A stretch of 51,954 nucleotides of DNA from an uncultured Bacteroidales bacterium (GTDB lineage: Bacteria; Bacteroidota; Bacteroidia; Bacteroidales; UBA932): positions 1-51,954 of the forward strand of contig CAMVGM010000012.1 in the NCBI GenBank assembly GCA_947167015.1, in the 5' to 3' direction. Below, piece after piece: positions 7,691-16,854 of the stretch. Position numbers and translations under genes: made by a program. Each line of letters begins with the position of its first letter. Position 1 is the first letter of the stretch. The notes beneath the pieces are model-generated. The model was not told the origin of the DNA. It saw only the letters and a program-made list of their open reading frames with translations, and ran no database searches.

Positions 7691-8245
7691 ATGACTTACG
7701 TAAAAGTATCCATCCCGAAGAACAGCGAGGGTGCCGGCGCCGCGACCATCAAGAAGCCGACCGTCATCCTGATCGATGTGGACGATGTTACCACCGAGCC
7801 CGCCCGCGTGCTCGGCTCGCCCACCATCTCCGGGAATATCGTCCTGGCGCAGGGCGCCAAGGCGGTGGGCATCTATGCCACGCCGTCCTCCATCGAGATC
7901 ACCCGCGAATCGTCCGGCGACGTGGACGCGCGCTCGACGATCAAGGGCGTCGCCTATGACCATCCCGGCGATTCCGATGCCATCGAGGGACATCTGGAGG
8001 CTTATCTGAACAAGGGTGTGATCGCCCTTGTCACGGAATGCGACGGGGCCGCGGCCGGCCGCGTCCGCCTGGTCGGATCCGCCTGCAATCCGCTCTACCT
8101 GGAGCCGGAATATACCAACACCAACGAGGCGACCCGCAACCACTTCGTGTGGAAGCAGGCCCAGGGTGACAAGTTCGGCGTGGCCACCTACACCGGTGAT
8201 CTGCCGACGCTGGCCGCCGATGCCGCCGTCGAAGCCGGTGCGTAG
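7691..8245 (+). CDS. Probable phage structural protein (head decoration or tail tube)
   Basis: A 184-residue protein without signal peptide, Cys-poor, and rich in Val, Thr, Ala and Gly with beta-strand periodicity throughout. It lies directly after the major capsid protein behind a stem-loop, a position typical of abundant structural proteins such as decoration or tail tube subunits. I recognise no diagnostic motif, so the choice between those roles is open. The first strands (YVKVSIPK and VILIDVDDV) and the segment around residues 85-110 resemble an immunoglobulin-like or tube-type beta protein only in general character. Confidence 0.6.
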   Translation: MTYVKVSIPKNSEGAGAATIKKPTVILIDVDDVTTEPARVLGSPTISGNIVLAQGAKAVGIYATPSSIEITRESSGDVDARSTIKGVAYDHPGDSDAIEGHLEAYLNKGVIALVTECDGAAAGRVRLVGSACNPLYLEPEYTNTNEATRNHFVWKQAQGDKFGVATYTGDLPTLAADAAVEAGA

Positions 8246-8247
8246 TT

Positions 8248-8940
8248 ATGGACAAGAGCAAGAAAGCCCTGCAGGATGAGACCCTGCAGGGCGCTGCTCC
8301 TGCCGACGGGCAGGTGGCAGCCGCGGCGTCCGCCGAAACTCCGGAGGTGGAAGCGGCCGTTCAGGAAGAGGAAGCGCCGGCCGAGGATCCGGAGCCGCTG
8401 CATCTGATCGTCCTCGCCCAGCCGGGCACGGAGGATCTCGTGAAGCGCATCTGGGAGAAGTATTACGACCTGCCGCTCCGGATCGTGCCTTTCCAGGAGA
8501 ACGACACGCTAGTCTCCCTGCTGGAGAGCGTGATGGCCATGGAGGACGTGGACAAGATGTTCACCGTCATCCCGGCCAACCTGGTGCCCTGCGCGCCGGT
8601 GCGCTGGAGCGAACTCCAGACGCCGCGCGCCGACGATCTGGGCGGCGGTAAGTTCACCTTCTGGGGCCGGGTGCCGGTGTGTTTCAACAAGGATGTCCTC
8701 GTGGACTTCCTTCCGGCCAATGACACCCTCCCTGACGAGGAGTTTGTCAAGGCCTACGTAGCCGGTATTATGCGTCCCGACCTGGTGAGTCATCACTACG
8801 GGAACTTTTTCACCAAGGTGCTCCGGGCCACGCCGTGCGAGGCCGTGGTGATCGAGGGGCTGATGCGTAAGCGCTTCATCTACGCGAACGCGGTCGGCTG
8901 GAATGCCATCTCGGATCTGCTCGTCCAGGCCCTTCTGTGA
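8248..8940 (+). CDS. Hypothetical phage protein with acidic Ala/Glu-rich N-terminus
   Basis: A 230-residue protein. Residues 1-48 are low-complexity, Ala/Glu/Pro-rich and probably disordered. The rest looks globular, starting with a beta strand (LHLIVLAQPG) and including FWGRVPVCFNKDVLVDF in the middle. Start and stop are tightly packed between neighbours (two bases after the previous stop; the next ATG overlaps its TGA), so it belongs to the head operon. I do not recognise the family. A head-associated or assembly role is inferred from position alone. Confidence 0.6.
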   Translation: MDKSKKALQDETLQGAAPADGQVAAAASAETPEVEAAVQEEEAPAEDPEPLHLIVLAQPGTEDLVKRIWEKYYDLPLRIVPFQENDTLVSLLESVMAMEDVDKMFTVIPANLVPCAPVRWSELQTPRADDLGGGKFTFWGRVPVCFNKDVLVDFLPANDTLPDEEFVKAYVAGIMRPDLVSHHYGNFFTKVLRATPCEAVVIEGLMRKRFIYANAVGWNAISDLLVQALL

Positions 8941-9620
8941 TGACGGAGATCGAACAATGGCTGAGATCGGGAGCCGGGGTCCAGGAAGGGCTCCGGCTCC
9001 TTGCGCTTTACAAGCCGAATCCGTACCTGGCCCGGATGGTGGAGCGCCATCCGGAGAAGTACCGCCGCCTGCTGGTCCGGGCGCTCACCGGCCGGGATCC
9101 GGAACCGGCACCTGCAGACAAGCCGGCGCGGAGCTTCCGCGAAGACTGGCCGTTCCTCTCCAATCCGGACTGCCCGACGGAACTGAAGATCCTCGCAGCT
9201 GACAAGATTACCGCCTGGAGCAACTTCTCCCGGGAGCACGAACGCCTCTTCGATTGCCTGACTCCGGAGGCCTGTCTGGAGACCGCAAAAAACTGCATAA
9301 AATTTTACTGTCAAAATCGGAAAATTTTCTCCGAATTCGCTTATTACCGCGAGCACGGCAGGATCCTGGGAAAACACCCCGTTTTCAAGGAGACGCAGCG
9401 CCTTCGGGAACTGCGGACTTCCGGGATCCTGGAACTGGTCCGCCGGCAGAAGAACCTGCGCGCCGCCATCTGGCGCCTGGAGTCCCAGCTGAAGGGCGGG
9501 ACCCGTCCAGACCTGGTGCCGGACCGGGCTGCGCTGCTGGAGACCAAGCACCGGGAACTTACGGAAGTGGAGAAGATGATTCGGGACTACGAAAGTGCGT
9601 ATGGAAAAAGACCTGATTGA
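8940..9620 (+). CDS. Hypothetical phage protein with C-terminal coiled coil
   Basis: A 226-residue, charged, mostly helical protein. ATG 8940 overlaps the preceding stop codon by one base, so coupled translation is likely; a GTG one codon earlier is also possible. The last 80 residues (from about LRELRTSG) form a long amphipathic helix or coiled coil with many Arg, Glu and Leu. The middle contains a Cys-spaced segment (CLTPEACLETAKNCIKFYC). It sits directly before the terminase-like genes and may be a packaging accessory. Family not recognised. Confidence 0.55.
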   Translation: MTEIEQWLRSGAGVQEGLRLLALYKPNPYLARMVERHPEKYRRLLVRALTGRDPEPAPADKPARSFREDWPFLSNPDCPTELKILAADKITAWSNFSREHERLFDCLTPEACLETAKNCIKFYCQNRKIFSEFAYYREHGRILGKHPVFKETQRLRELRTSGILELVRRQKNLRAAIWRLESQLKGGTRPDLVPDRAALLETKHRELTEVEKMIRDYESAYGKRPD

Positions 9621-10593
9621 ACTGACCGTTCCCAGGGACGGGTATGTCAAGGACGGGCGCCTGGTCATCAACGCCGAGACGCTCCGGCTGCTGCAGGCGT
9701 TCGGCGCCGTGTACTGGAGTACAGACGAAATCGCCGACTGGTTCGGCATCACGGACCTGGCCTGGTGGCGGGGCGAGGTGTCGAACCGGGGAAGCACAAT
9801 CGCCCGGGCGATCCGCCGGGGCGAGCTGGACCAGCGCGCCAAGGTAGAACTCCGGATCCTCCAGGGCGCCCAGGCCGGGGACGAGGATGACATCGGGACG
9901 TATCGGACGATGATGCGGGACAAGTCGTTCGCTCTCTCCAAGCTGGACCTGTTCGGCGGGGCGGACGATGCGGGCCTCTGGCAGCAGATCTACGATTACA
10001 TCGCCTCGGGAAGCCGGGGGAAGTTGTCTGAAAAGGAGCGGAACTACCTGGACCTGCTGAACCTCATCTATAGCCTGGACGGGCGCTTCGGCAAGCGGAA
10101 GGTGATCGGTTTTCTCACGTCCGAGGCTTTCGGCTACACCCACGCCCAGGCGACGAATCTCTACAGCGAGGCGCTGGAGCTCTTCTATGCCAACCGCAAT
10201 ATCTCACGGAAAGCCCTGAAGGAGAAGACGGCCGATATGTATGACACGCTCTACCAGGCCGCCGTGGCCGCCGCGAAATCGACGGCTGACTATATGCTGG
10301 CCGCGGACATCCTGACCAAGAAGGCTAAGATGCTGCGGCTGGACCAGGAAGAGGTACCGGTGCTGGATCCGAAGATGTATGACCGGCGATGGACCGTCGT
10401 GTCCACCCGGCCGGAGGATATCGGTCTTCCCAGAGCGGACCGCCGCGCCGTCCGCGAGGTGGTGGATGCCCTGCTGGTCAAGGCGGGCGCCCCGGCATCG
10501 GACCGCAGCCGCGTGGAGATGGAAGCAGGCCTCGTAGATCTGGATTTTGCAAGAGTCTTGGAAAATGAGTCACAGGAAGCAGATCAACACTAG
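9601..10593 (+). CDS. Terminase small subunit-like DNA-binding protein
   Basis: A 330-residue protein that probably recognises the phage packaging site and feeds DNA to the large terminase. The N-terminal part carries a helix-turn-helix-like segment (LLQAFGAVYWSTDEIADWFGI), as in small terminases. The rest is helical and highly charged, with a second possible DNA-binding region around GFLTSEAFGYTHAQATNLY. ATG 9601 overlaps the previous gene by 20 bases; a GTG two codons earlier exists. It overlaps the large terminase gene by 29 bases. It is longer than most small terminases (often 150-200 residues), so it may combine functions. Confidence 0.6.
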   Translation: MEKDLIELTVPRDGYVKDGRLVINAETLRLLQAFGAVYWSTDEIADWFGITDLAWWRGEVSNRGSTIARAIRRGELDQRAKVELRILQGAQAGDEDDIGTYRTMMRDKSFALSKLDLFGGADDAGLWQQIYDYIASGSRGKLSEKERNYLDLLNLIYSLDGRFGKRKVIGFLTSEAFGYTHAQATNLYSEALELFYANRNISRKALKEKTADMYDTLYQAAVAAAKSTADYMLAADILTKKAKMLRLDQEEVPVLDPKMYDRRWTVVSTRPEDIGLPRADRRAVREVVDALLVKAGAPASDRSRVEMEAGLVDLDFARVLENESQEADQH

Positions 10594-12343
10594 CACCACA
10601 CAGGCGGCGGGCGTGCTCTATATGAACCGCTACCTGCAGATCCAGAAGCTGGTGAGCGCGAAGAATTTCTACAGCGAGCTTGGGCGAGGATCCTCCAAGA
10701 CCACCGACGGCGTGACCGAGCGGATGGTCGATGTGATGCAGGATATGCCGGGCGCACCCTGCGTCTGGGTATCCGACACCTTCACCAACCTCACGGCGAA
10801 TGTCATCCCGACCGTCCTGGAATCCCTGGAACGGAAAGGCTTCCGCGAAAACGTGCACTACGTTATCGAGAAGGAACCGCCGGCATTCACCGCGGCCGAG
10901 ACGGCGGACCTGCCTGCGTGGCTGAAGGATCATTTCTGGAAGCCGGCGAACAGGATCCTGTCCTACAACCGAACGATGATCTTCTACACCGGGATGAACC
11001 TGACCTTCGGATCGCTCGACCGTCCATCGACGCTGGCCGGACGCAGTTACGTCCACGTGTTCGGGGATGAAGCCAAATATTTCAAGGAGGCGAAGATAGC
11101 CAATCTGCTCAAGGCGGTGCGCGGCTATCCGGAGTATGCCCGGTCAGTCTTCTATCGCGGCGTGACCTTTACGTCCGACGTGGCGGATCCGTCGCATATA
11201 GGTGAGTACGACTGGATGGCAAAACAGGCGTCCAGGATGGACGTGCCGACGATCCTGCTGGTCCTGAAGACCGGCCTTATCTACCACGAGTGCCTGCGGG
11301 AGTACCTGGCTGCCAAGGATATCTGGCTGCGAAGCCAGACCCCGGCAGCCGAGAAAGAATGCCGGCGCCTGCTGGGTATTGCCGAGGGGTGGCGCCGCCG
11401 CTGGACGGACCTGCGCCGCCTGCCTGCTGCCGGTACGTTCTATATGCGGGCCAGCAGCTTCGTAAACGTGGACCTTCTGACCCCGGAATGGTTCCGTGAC
11501 GCACTGGAGGGCGACGTGCCGGACCTGAAGACGGCAATCCTTTCGATGCGGGCGAGCGTGTCAGCCGGGGCGCGTTTCTATGCCGCCCTGGGTGAGCGGC
11601 ACTTCTACTACGACGGCATCAACGAGCAGGCTTACGACCGGCTGTCCCTGCGCGACCGGGAGGACTGCACCGTACTCAAGTACCTGGATCCCGACCGGCC
11701 GCTGCGCCTGGGAGTGGACTTCGGCAATATGTGCTCTATGGTGATCGGCCAGGAGGGGATAGTGCGCGGGCGCAGCTGCATCCGTGCACTGAAGTTCCTT
11801 TATACTCTGCCGCCTGATCACGTGCAGGCCCTGGGCCGGAAGTTCCGGGAGTACTTCGCGCCGATGCGCAACAAGCTGGTGCATCTCTATTACGACCCGG
11901 CGGGCAATCAGTACAAAGCAGTGCGCAAGGATGCCGTTGGTGAACTCAAGCGCGCCATCGAATACGACGGGCAGACCGGCCGCCGAACCGGCTGGTCGGT
12001 GCTGCTGATGACTGTCGGCCAGGGATCCATCAGTCAGGACGAGGAATACAGGTTTATGCTGAAGGTACTCTCGGGCGACAGCCCCCGGCTCCCGCAGGTG
12101 CTGATTGACTACTATGCCTGCAAGCCGCTTCGCTGCTCGCTGGAGTTGGCCCGCACCAAGGTGAAGGACAAGGTGGTCCAGAAAGACAAGAGCTCCGAGC
12201 GCCTGCCGGCCGAGGAATTGCCGCTCAAGTCCACCAACCCCTCGGATGCCTTCAAGTATTTCCTGATGAGCAAGGACCTGAGGGCCGCCGCGAAGGAGCG
12301 GACGGCCGCGCCGGCCGGCAACCTCGATCCGCTGATCCGCTAG
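10565..12343 (+). CDS. Terminase large subunit (TerL), ATPase plus nuclease
   Basis: The 592-residue motor that cuts concatemeric phage DNA and pumps it into the prohead. The ATPase domain has a Walker A-type loop GRGSSKT (40-46) and Walker B ending in D168-E169 (VHVFGDE). The RNase H-like nuclease domain starts near D385 (LGVDFGN), with a second acidic segment YYDPAGN and a third around the VLIDYYACKP region. The Walker A lacks the usual second glycine of GKT motors but fits TerL variants. ATG 10565 was preferred over an upstream TTG. A GC-rich stem-loop follows. Confidence 0.9.
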   Translation: MSHRKQINTSTTQAAGVLYMNRYLQIQKLVSAKNFYSELGRGSSKTTDGVTERMVDVMQDMPGAPCVWVSDTFTNLTANVIPTVLESLERKGFRENVHYVIEKEPPAFTAAETADLPAWLKDHFWKPANRILSYNRTMIFYTGMNLTFGSLDRPSTLAGRSYVHVFGDEAKYFKEAKIANLLKAVRGYPEYARSVFYRGVTFTSDVADPSHIGEYDWMAKQASRMDVPTILLVLKTGLIYHECLREYLAAKDIWLRSQTPAAEKECRRLLGIAEGWRRRWTDLRRLPAAGTFYMRASSFVNVDLLTPEWFRDALEGDVPDLKTAILSMRASVSAGARFYAALGERHFYYDGINEQAYDRLSLRDREDCTVLKYLDPDRPLRLGVDFGNMCSMVIGQEGIVRGRSCIRALKFLYTLPPDHVQALGRKFREYFAPMRNKLVHLYYDPAGNQYKAVRKDAVGELKRAIEYDGQTGRRTGWSVLLMTVGQGSISQDEEYRFMLKVLSGDSPRLPQVLIDYYACKPLRCSLELARTKVKDKVVQKDKSSERLPAEELPLKSTNPSDAFKYFLMSKDLRAAAKERTAAPAGNLDPLIR

Positions 12344-12365
12344 GTCCGCCGCCCGTCAAACCGCG

Positions 12366-12388
12366 CCCTCGCCGCACTCCGGCGGGGG
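12366..12388 (+). terminator. Stem-loop after terminase gene
   Basis: CCCTCGCCG (12366-12374) pairs with CGGCGGGGG (12380-12388) with one U-G pair and a five-base loop, followed by TT. It is probably a terminator. The rest of the gap up to 12,621 holds no gene I can support. Confidence 0.5.
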
Positions 12389-12621
12389 TTCGTTGTCATA
12401 TTTCACCTTTCGGAGGAGGTGTGATTGCACCGGAAGAAGAGGGCGGCCGGGGTCTTCTCCGGCACAAAAACGCATTATTCCACGGGAAAACCGGGTAAAA
12501 TGCTCGAAATCAACGGAAAAACGCAGAAATAATCTGAAAAACACCCCGGATTGCGGCCGTTTTGACCCTCGGTGACAGTCTTTTTGCATTTCCGGGCCGG
12601 AAAACCGCCTGAACGGGAAAA

Positions 12622-12656
12622 TGTCCTTTTTGCGCGGCGGAAGGCTGATATTTTTG
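12622..12656 (+). promoter_or_regulatory. Phage promoter, TGTCCTTT family, before portal module
   Basis: TGTCCTTT (12622-12629) and TATTTTTG (12649-12656) with exactly 19 bases between. The next gene start (GTG 12662) is only six bases after the -7 box, so the transcript may have almost no leader. Confidence 0.7.
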
Positions 12657-12661
12657 CATCC

Positions 12662-12931
12662 GTGAAGCTGTATGACGCCATCGACGAGATGCGGCGGCTC
12701 TCCCGGGAGGAGAGGCCGTTCAGTTTTTCGTTTATGTCCTGCAATACCAGCCGGGACACGTCGGAAGGCGTGGTGTATGTCCGGCGGGCAAAACTGCTGG
12801 GACGGGAGGCGGAGCGGTATAACAAACACGCGGAAGTCCAGGAACGGTATATGAATCTGGATACTATGGAGCCGCGCCGTTTCTGGCACCCGCTGCTGAT
12901 GACGTTCAACGGAGAAAAAGTGACAGTCTGA
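12662..12931 (+). CDS. Small phage protein upstream of portal
   Basis: An 89-residue protein read from GTG 12662, chosen because the promoter ends just before it; the frame is open further upstream to a GTG at 12572, but that would lie before the promoter. The N-terminus is a helix rich in Arg and Glu, followed by a strand with FSFSFMSCN and a basic central helix. No membrane segment or known motif. It ends three bases before the portal gene, so it is co-expressed. Function unknown; probably a head or connector accessory. Confidence 0.55.
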   Translation: MKLYDAIDEMRRLSREERPFSFSFMSCNTSRDTSEGVVYVRRAKLLGREAERYNKHAEVQERYMNLDTMEPRRFWHPLLMTFNGEKVTV

Positions 12932-12934
12932 TTT

Positions 12935-14293
12935 ATGGAAGTCAAACAAATAAGCGACCATTCTTATGCGGCGCACCTGGAGGACGGCCGGGTCTTCACC
13001 CTGTCCACCCAGGGCGGGGACGATATGACGTTCCTGCCCTGGCGCTACAACCAGCACGACTGGGAGACGATGCCCTTCTCGGTGGGCGGCGAACAGGTGG
13101 TGCCGTTCGGCCACGACAACCTGCTCCCTTCGAAACTCCGCGACGTGCTCGACGACAACAACCTGGCCACCGGCGTGCTGGAGCGGCAGCTGGGACTGAT
13201 CTACGGCCAGGGCATCTTCCTCTACCAGTTATCCTACCGCGAGGGGGAGATCTCCCGCGAGTGGGTGCAGGACCGGGAGATTGAGAACTGGCTGCACAGC
13301 TGGGACGTGGTGTCCTACGCCAAGGGTGCACTCTCGGACTACTTGCACCTGAAGGGATTTTTCAATACCTGCGTGCTACGGCGCGGAAGCCGGATCGGCC
13401 TGGAGCCGTCCATCTCGCATCTGGAGCACATCCCGGCACGGAATGCGCGCCTGGAGTGGGTGGAGAGCCGGAACCTGCGGGACGTCAGGCATATTTTCGT
13501 GGGCGATTTCGAGCACGCCTGCGTCGGTACCGGCATCCGGAAGTATCCGGTGTATGACCGGAAGAACCCCGGCCGCCACGCCGTGAGCGCAGCCTACAAC
13601 AACAGCTATTCCTTCGGCCGGGACTTCTACAGCATCCCGCAGTACTGGGGAACGCTCCGCTGGATCATCCGGGGGAGCGAGATCCCGACCATCTTCAAGT
13701 ACGTGACCGACAACGGCCTGAACCTCGCGTATCATATCCATTCACCGCAGGCGTACTGGGACGCGAAACGGGATATGATCCGCCGGATCCATCCCGAGTG
13801 GGCGGCCGACGACGCCAAGGTGGAGCGGGAGATCGGCAATCTGACCGAGAAGTTCCTGCAGAACCTGACGGCTGTGCTCTCCGGCAAGGAGAATGCCGGC
13901 AAGTTCTTCCATACGGTCGATGTGATGGATGACACCGGGAAGGACGTGACGTGGCACATCGATCCGATTGACCAGAAGATCAAGGATTTCGTGGAGAGCC
14001 AGCTGAAGATCGGCGAGGCATCCTCTTCGGCCATCACTTCGGGTATGGGCCTGCATCCGGCGCTGAGCAACATGATCATCAACGGCAAGCTCGCGTCCGG
14101 ATCCGAACTGCTCTACGCTTTCAAGCTCTTCCTCGCGAGCGATACCGAAATCCCGGAATCCACCGTCCTAGAACCCGTCAACCAAGCCATCGCGTTCAAC
14201 TTCCCGGGCAAGAACCTCCGGGCAGGGTTCTACCACCGCTCCGTCCATACGGAAGAGGCCACGTCCGCCAAAGACAGGATCAAAAACGAATAG
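12935..14293 (+). CDS. Phage portal protein
   Basis: A 452-residue protein forming the ring at one head vertex through which DNA enters. It has the portal layout: an N-terminal wing region with the VPFGHDNLLP segment (about 51-60), a central region, then helices with IDPIDQKIKDFVESQLKIGE (about 347-366). This is followed by SSAITSGMGLHPALSN, where portals have their crown and stem helices. Position after TerL and before connector proteins agrees. ATG 12935 follows the previous stop by three bases. Confidence 0.8.
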   Translation: MEVKQISDHSYAAHLEDGRVFTLSTQGGDDMTFLPWRYNQHDWETMPFSVGGEQVVPFGHDNLLPSKLRDVLDDNNLATGVLERQLGLIYGQGIFLYQLSYREGEISREWVQDREIENWLHSWDVVSYAKGALSDYLHLKGFFNTCVLRRGSRIGLEPSISHLEHIPARNARLEWVESRNLRDVRHIFVGDFEHACVGTGIRKYPVYDRKNPGRHAVSAAYNNSYSFGRDFYSIPQYWGTLRWIIRGSEIPTIFKYVTDNGLNLAYHIHSPQAYWDAKRDMIRRIHPEWAADDAKVEREIGNLTEKFLQNLTAVLSGKENAGKFFHTVDVMDDTGKDVTWHIDPIDQKIKDFVESQLKIGEASSSAITSGMGLHPALSNMIINGKLASGSELLYAFKLFLASDTEIPESTVLEPVNQAIAFNFPGKNLRAGFYHRSVHTEEATSAKDRIKNE

Positions 14294-14296
14294 GCT

Positions 14297-15226
14297 ATGC
14301 TTTTCAACAAAGATAACAACGGCTCCAAGGAGCTGCAGCAACTGACGGGAACCTTTGCGGCGTCGAACAATTACAGCATCATCGCGAGCGAGGTGGATGA
14401 TGCCATCCGGACCGTGGGCGGGCTGGTGGGCAGCGCGGTCATCACGGAAGCGGAAGGCCTTTATGCGAACGGCACCGAGGACGGGCTCGTGGCCGCGGTG
14501 CGTCTGCCGGTGGCAATCCTGGCAGTGGCCAGGCATTCCAGGAACAACCTGGTGTCGCACGACGCCACGGGGAGCAAGTTCAAGGCGGACGGTAGCGAGA
14601 AGATGCCCTGGGAGTGGATGATTGACCGGGACGAGCGGGCGCAGCAGGAGCGCTGGTACCGGGCGTTGGATGCGCTCTATGGTTATCTGACCCGGGCGAA
14701 GCCTGCTTCGTGGACGAATTCCGACGCATACAAGCGCCAGCGCCGGTCCATCGTCCGTCTTATCGACGAGATGGAGGCGGTCTATCCCCTGGACGGATCC
14801 TACTATGTCTATTACCTCCTGCAGAACCTGGTCATCGAGTGCCAGGGGCCGCTGCACAAGATGATGGGGGATGATAAGTGGAACCTGATAGCGGGGGACA
14901 CCGTCGCGGATGCCGACCGGGAACTGCTGCGCGTCTGCCAGCGCTGGGCCATCCTCTCGGCGCTCGTCAAGGCGGTGCGCCGATGGAGCCTGGAAGTGTT
15001 CCCGTTGTCGATCGCCCGGCGCTTCTGCCCGTCATACCAAGGTGGCCGTTCCAGCAGCGCCGCGGTGCGCGAGGAAATGGACGCCTATGTGGCAGGCCTG
15101 GAAGGCCAGATCGCGGATGCCCGCGCCGAGCTGGCAGAACTGCTCGCCGACGGGCTCAATCCCTGGCGGGGCTATGACCCACAGCCCCGGAACAACCCTG
15201 ACAATAAATTCTTTACAGCCCAGTGA
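14297..15226 (+). CDS. Head-tail connector-type protein, DUF6712-like
   Basis: A 309-residue, mainly helical protein directly downstream of the portal gene. Its start (LFNKDNNGSKELQQLTG), the Arg-rich centre and the ADARAELAELL helix near the C-terminus resemble DUF6712 proteins of Bacteroidota phages, which occupy the head-tail connector position. I make this match from memory of the family, so it is moderate. It may be an adaptor that docks on the portal. Its stop overlaps the next start (GTGA), which points to coupled translation. Confidence 0.6.
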   Translation: MLFNKDNNGSKELQQLTGTFAASNNYSIIASEVDDAIRTVGGLVGSAVITEAEGLYANGTEDGLVAAVRLPVAILAVARHSRNNLVSHDATGSKFKADGSEKMPWEWMIDRDERAQQERWYRALDALYGYLTRAKPASWTNSDAYKRQRRSIVRLIDEMEAVYPLDGSYYVYYLLQNLVIECQGPLHKMMGDDKWNLIAGDTVADADRELLRVCQRWAILSALVKAVRRWSLEVFPLSIARRFCPSYQGGRSSSAAVREEMDAYVAGLEGQIADARAELAELLADGLNPWRGYDPQPRNNPDNKFFTAQ

Positions 15227-16062
15227 CCCGGATCGAGGCATACGAGAGCGGTCGGGTGAGCGAGATCCCGTCCGGCTGGGCGGAGATGAGCCCGGAACAG
15301 ATCCGGTACGCATACAGGATGTATGGGCGCTGCGATTCGCCCTTAGAGTTCAACGTCCGGATGCTTTACCACCTCCTGGGACTCCGGATGCGGCCGCCCA
15401 AGGGGAATGCGGCGGAGAATGTCTATCTGCTTTGCGAGCAGTGCCTGGGATTCCTTTTCAAGGAAGAGGACGGCGTGGCGCGGCTGGCTTTCGACGGCGT
15501 GGCGAACCCGCTGCCGCGCGTGGGGCACCGGTACGGACCCGCGGATCTGCTGCAGGACCTGACCTTCGGGGAGTTCCGCGCCGCCGCGATGGCCGTGCAG
15601 GCTTTCGGCCGCTCGCAGGATCCGTCGGACCTGGATGACTTCCTGGCTATCCTGTACCGGAGCCGGTGCCGGAAGACGAACCGCGCCGGGCGCCGTGCCG
15701 GACCGATGTCCGGGCGGGGTTTCAGGCGTGACCGCCGGGCTGCCGCCCGGATGCGCCCCTGGCGGAAGAACCTGATCCTTTCCTGGTTCTGCTGCTGCCT
15801 CCAGTACCTGCAGCGCGAGAAGCTGGTGCTGAGCGGCGAAGAGGTGGACCTTTCGAAGCTTTTCGCTCCGGAGGGGTCCGCCTCCAATGGGCCGGCCGTG
15901 ACGTGGAACGACCTGCTGGTGCAGCTCGCGAAGGACCAGACCATCGGAAACATCGACCGCGTGGACGAGGAGCCGCTTTTCAGCGTGCTGCAGATCCTGT
16001 GGTCCAACCATAAAGAAGCCAAACGGTATGAAGCGTCTATTAAAGCTCAGAAAACTCACTGA
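15223..16062 (+). CDS. Hypothetical phage protein of head-tail region
   Basis: A 279-residue protein starting with GTG 15223 in a four-base overlap with the previous stop. It has three parts: an acidic/aromatic N-terminal helical region (MSPEQIRYAYRMYGRC), a central very basic linker at about 145-180 with many Arg residues, and a C-terminal helical region. The basic linker could contact DNA or RNA. I recognise no family. Position between connector and tail completion genes suggests an assembly function. It overlaps the next gene by 35 bases. Confidence 0.6.
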   Translation: MTRIEAYESGRVSEIPSGWAEMSPEQIRYAYRMYGRCDSPLEFNVRMLYHLLGLRMRPPKGNAAENVYLLCEQCLGFLFKEEDGVARLAFDGVANPLPRVGHRYGPADLLQDLTFGEFRAAAMAVQAFGRSQDPSDLDDFLAILYRSRCRKTNRAGRRAGPMSGRGFRRDRRAAARMRPWRKNLILSWFCCCLQYLQREKLVLSGEEVDLSKLFAPEGSASNGPAVTWNDLLVQLAKDQTIGNIDRVDEEPLFSVLQILWSNHKEAKRYEASIKAQKTH

Positions 16063-16492
16063 ATACCTCTCCGCCTTCCGCGTCCCCGACTATCCGGACA
16101 TCGTGCCGGTGCGGGTGGTGGACCAGGAGAACGCCACCGGCCAGCTGGGATCCGACGCCTGCGGGACCCAGGTGCTGATCGCCGTGCCGGAGGCTCGGGA
16201 TTATGGTCGGGATACGGACTCTTTCTCGGAAACCCTCTCTACGGCGTTCTTCGTCCTGGCGAAAATCATCGGACCCGCCTGGACGTCCGATCTGGCGGAT
16301 GCCACCTACCTGCGTCTGCTGGTTATCTCTCAGTTGATCCTGGACAAACTGGAGGAGGATCTTACCGGCGGCGAAGTCGGGATGCCGTGCCCGCTGCTCG
16401 CAGGCCTGTCGCTCACGGACGTCAACATCGTGCCGGAGTACTCCGTGTTCGGCGGATGGTCCGGATGGTCCATTGAAATCACTTTGACCTGA
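16028..16492 (+). CDS. Probable tail completion or neck protein
   Basis: A 154-residue protein starting inside the previous gene. It has alternating beta strands and a helical segment (LRLLVISQLILDKLEED), without signal peptide. The sequence ends in beta strands (SGWSIEITLT). Neck and tail-terminator proteins of siphoviruses have this size and sit at this place, between connector and tape measure. I see no diagnostic motif, so the assignment is by position and character. Confidence 0.5.
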   Translation: MKRLLKLRKLTEYLSAFRVPDYPDIVPVRVVDQENATGQLGSDACGTQVLIAVPEARDYGRDTDSFSETLSTAFFVLAKIIGPAWTSDLADATYLRLLVISQLILDKLEEDLTGGEVGMPCPLLAGLSLTDVNIVPEYSVFGGWSGWSIEITLT

Positions 16493-16839
16493 TGGGCGCG
16501 CGGGAGCGGTTCATCCAGGACACGCTGGAGACGGAAGGGAAGCGACTGCTGCGCAACCAGGGAGCCGCGATTGCTTCCGGCTACCAGCGCGGTACCGGGC
16601 GGCTGGAGTCCGGCCGCTCGATCTCGGTCTCCGGCGGAGACGGGATGGATGGCAGGTTGACACTCACGCACCCGATATACGAGCGATTCCTGGATATCAA
16701 GAACCGCCGCCGCAAGCGCCTGCGTATCCACAACCGTTTCATCTTCGGCGCCTACGCCTCCATCGCCCGCCGGCTGATGTACGGCTTCACGGAGGAAGTC
16801 GCGGAGGCGTTTAGGAAGGCTGAAAAGGTTGATCGATGA
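16492..16839 (+). CDS. Probable tail/neck assembly protein
   Basis: A 115-residue basic protein whose ATG overlaps the previous stop by one base. It contains a Gly-rich beta region (SGRSISVSGGDG), a segment LTLTHPIYERFLDIKNRRRKRLRIHN and a C-terminal helix. It has the size and place of HK97 gp10-type tail completion proteins, but I see no certain signature. It is the last gene before the inserted cargo cassette at 16,855. Confidence 0.5.
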   Translation: MGARERFIQDTLETEGKRLLRNQGAAIASGYQRGTGRLESGRSISVSGGDGMDGRLTLTHPIYERFLDIKNRRRKRLRIHNRFIFGAYASIARRLMYGFTEEVAEAFRKAEKVDR

Positions 16840-16854
16840 TAATCAGATGAAGCG

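Noticed and set aside
5961..7691. Long open frame on the minus strand opposite the capsid gene (576 codons)
   Set aside because: It mirrors the capsid gene in a high-GC region and its product is low-complexity Ala/Arg/Gly/Leu-rich with no domain; no promoter or start signal.
12393..12575. Possible 60-residue basic protein between terminase and portal module
   Set aside because: No ATG or ribosome-binding site, Arg-rich chance composition, and the real promoter at 12622-12656 lies after it.
12356..13114. Minus-strand open frame opposite the portal start and the gap before it
   Set aside because: Lies opposite the portal and the small gene before it; no start signal, no recognisable domain.
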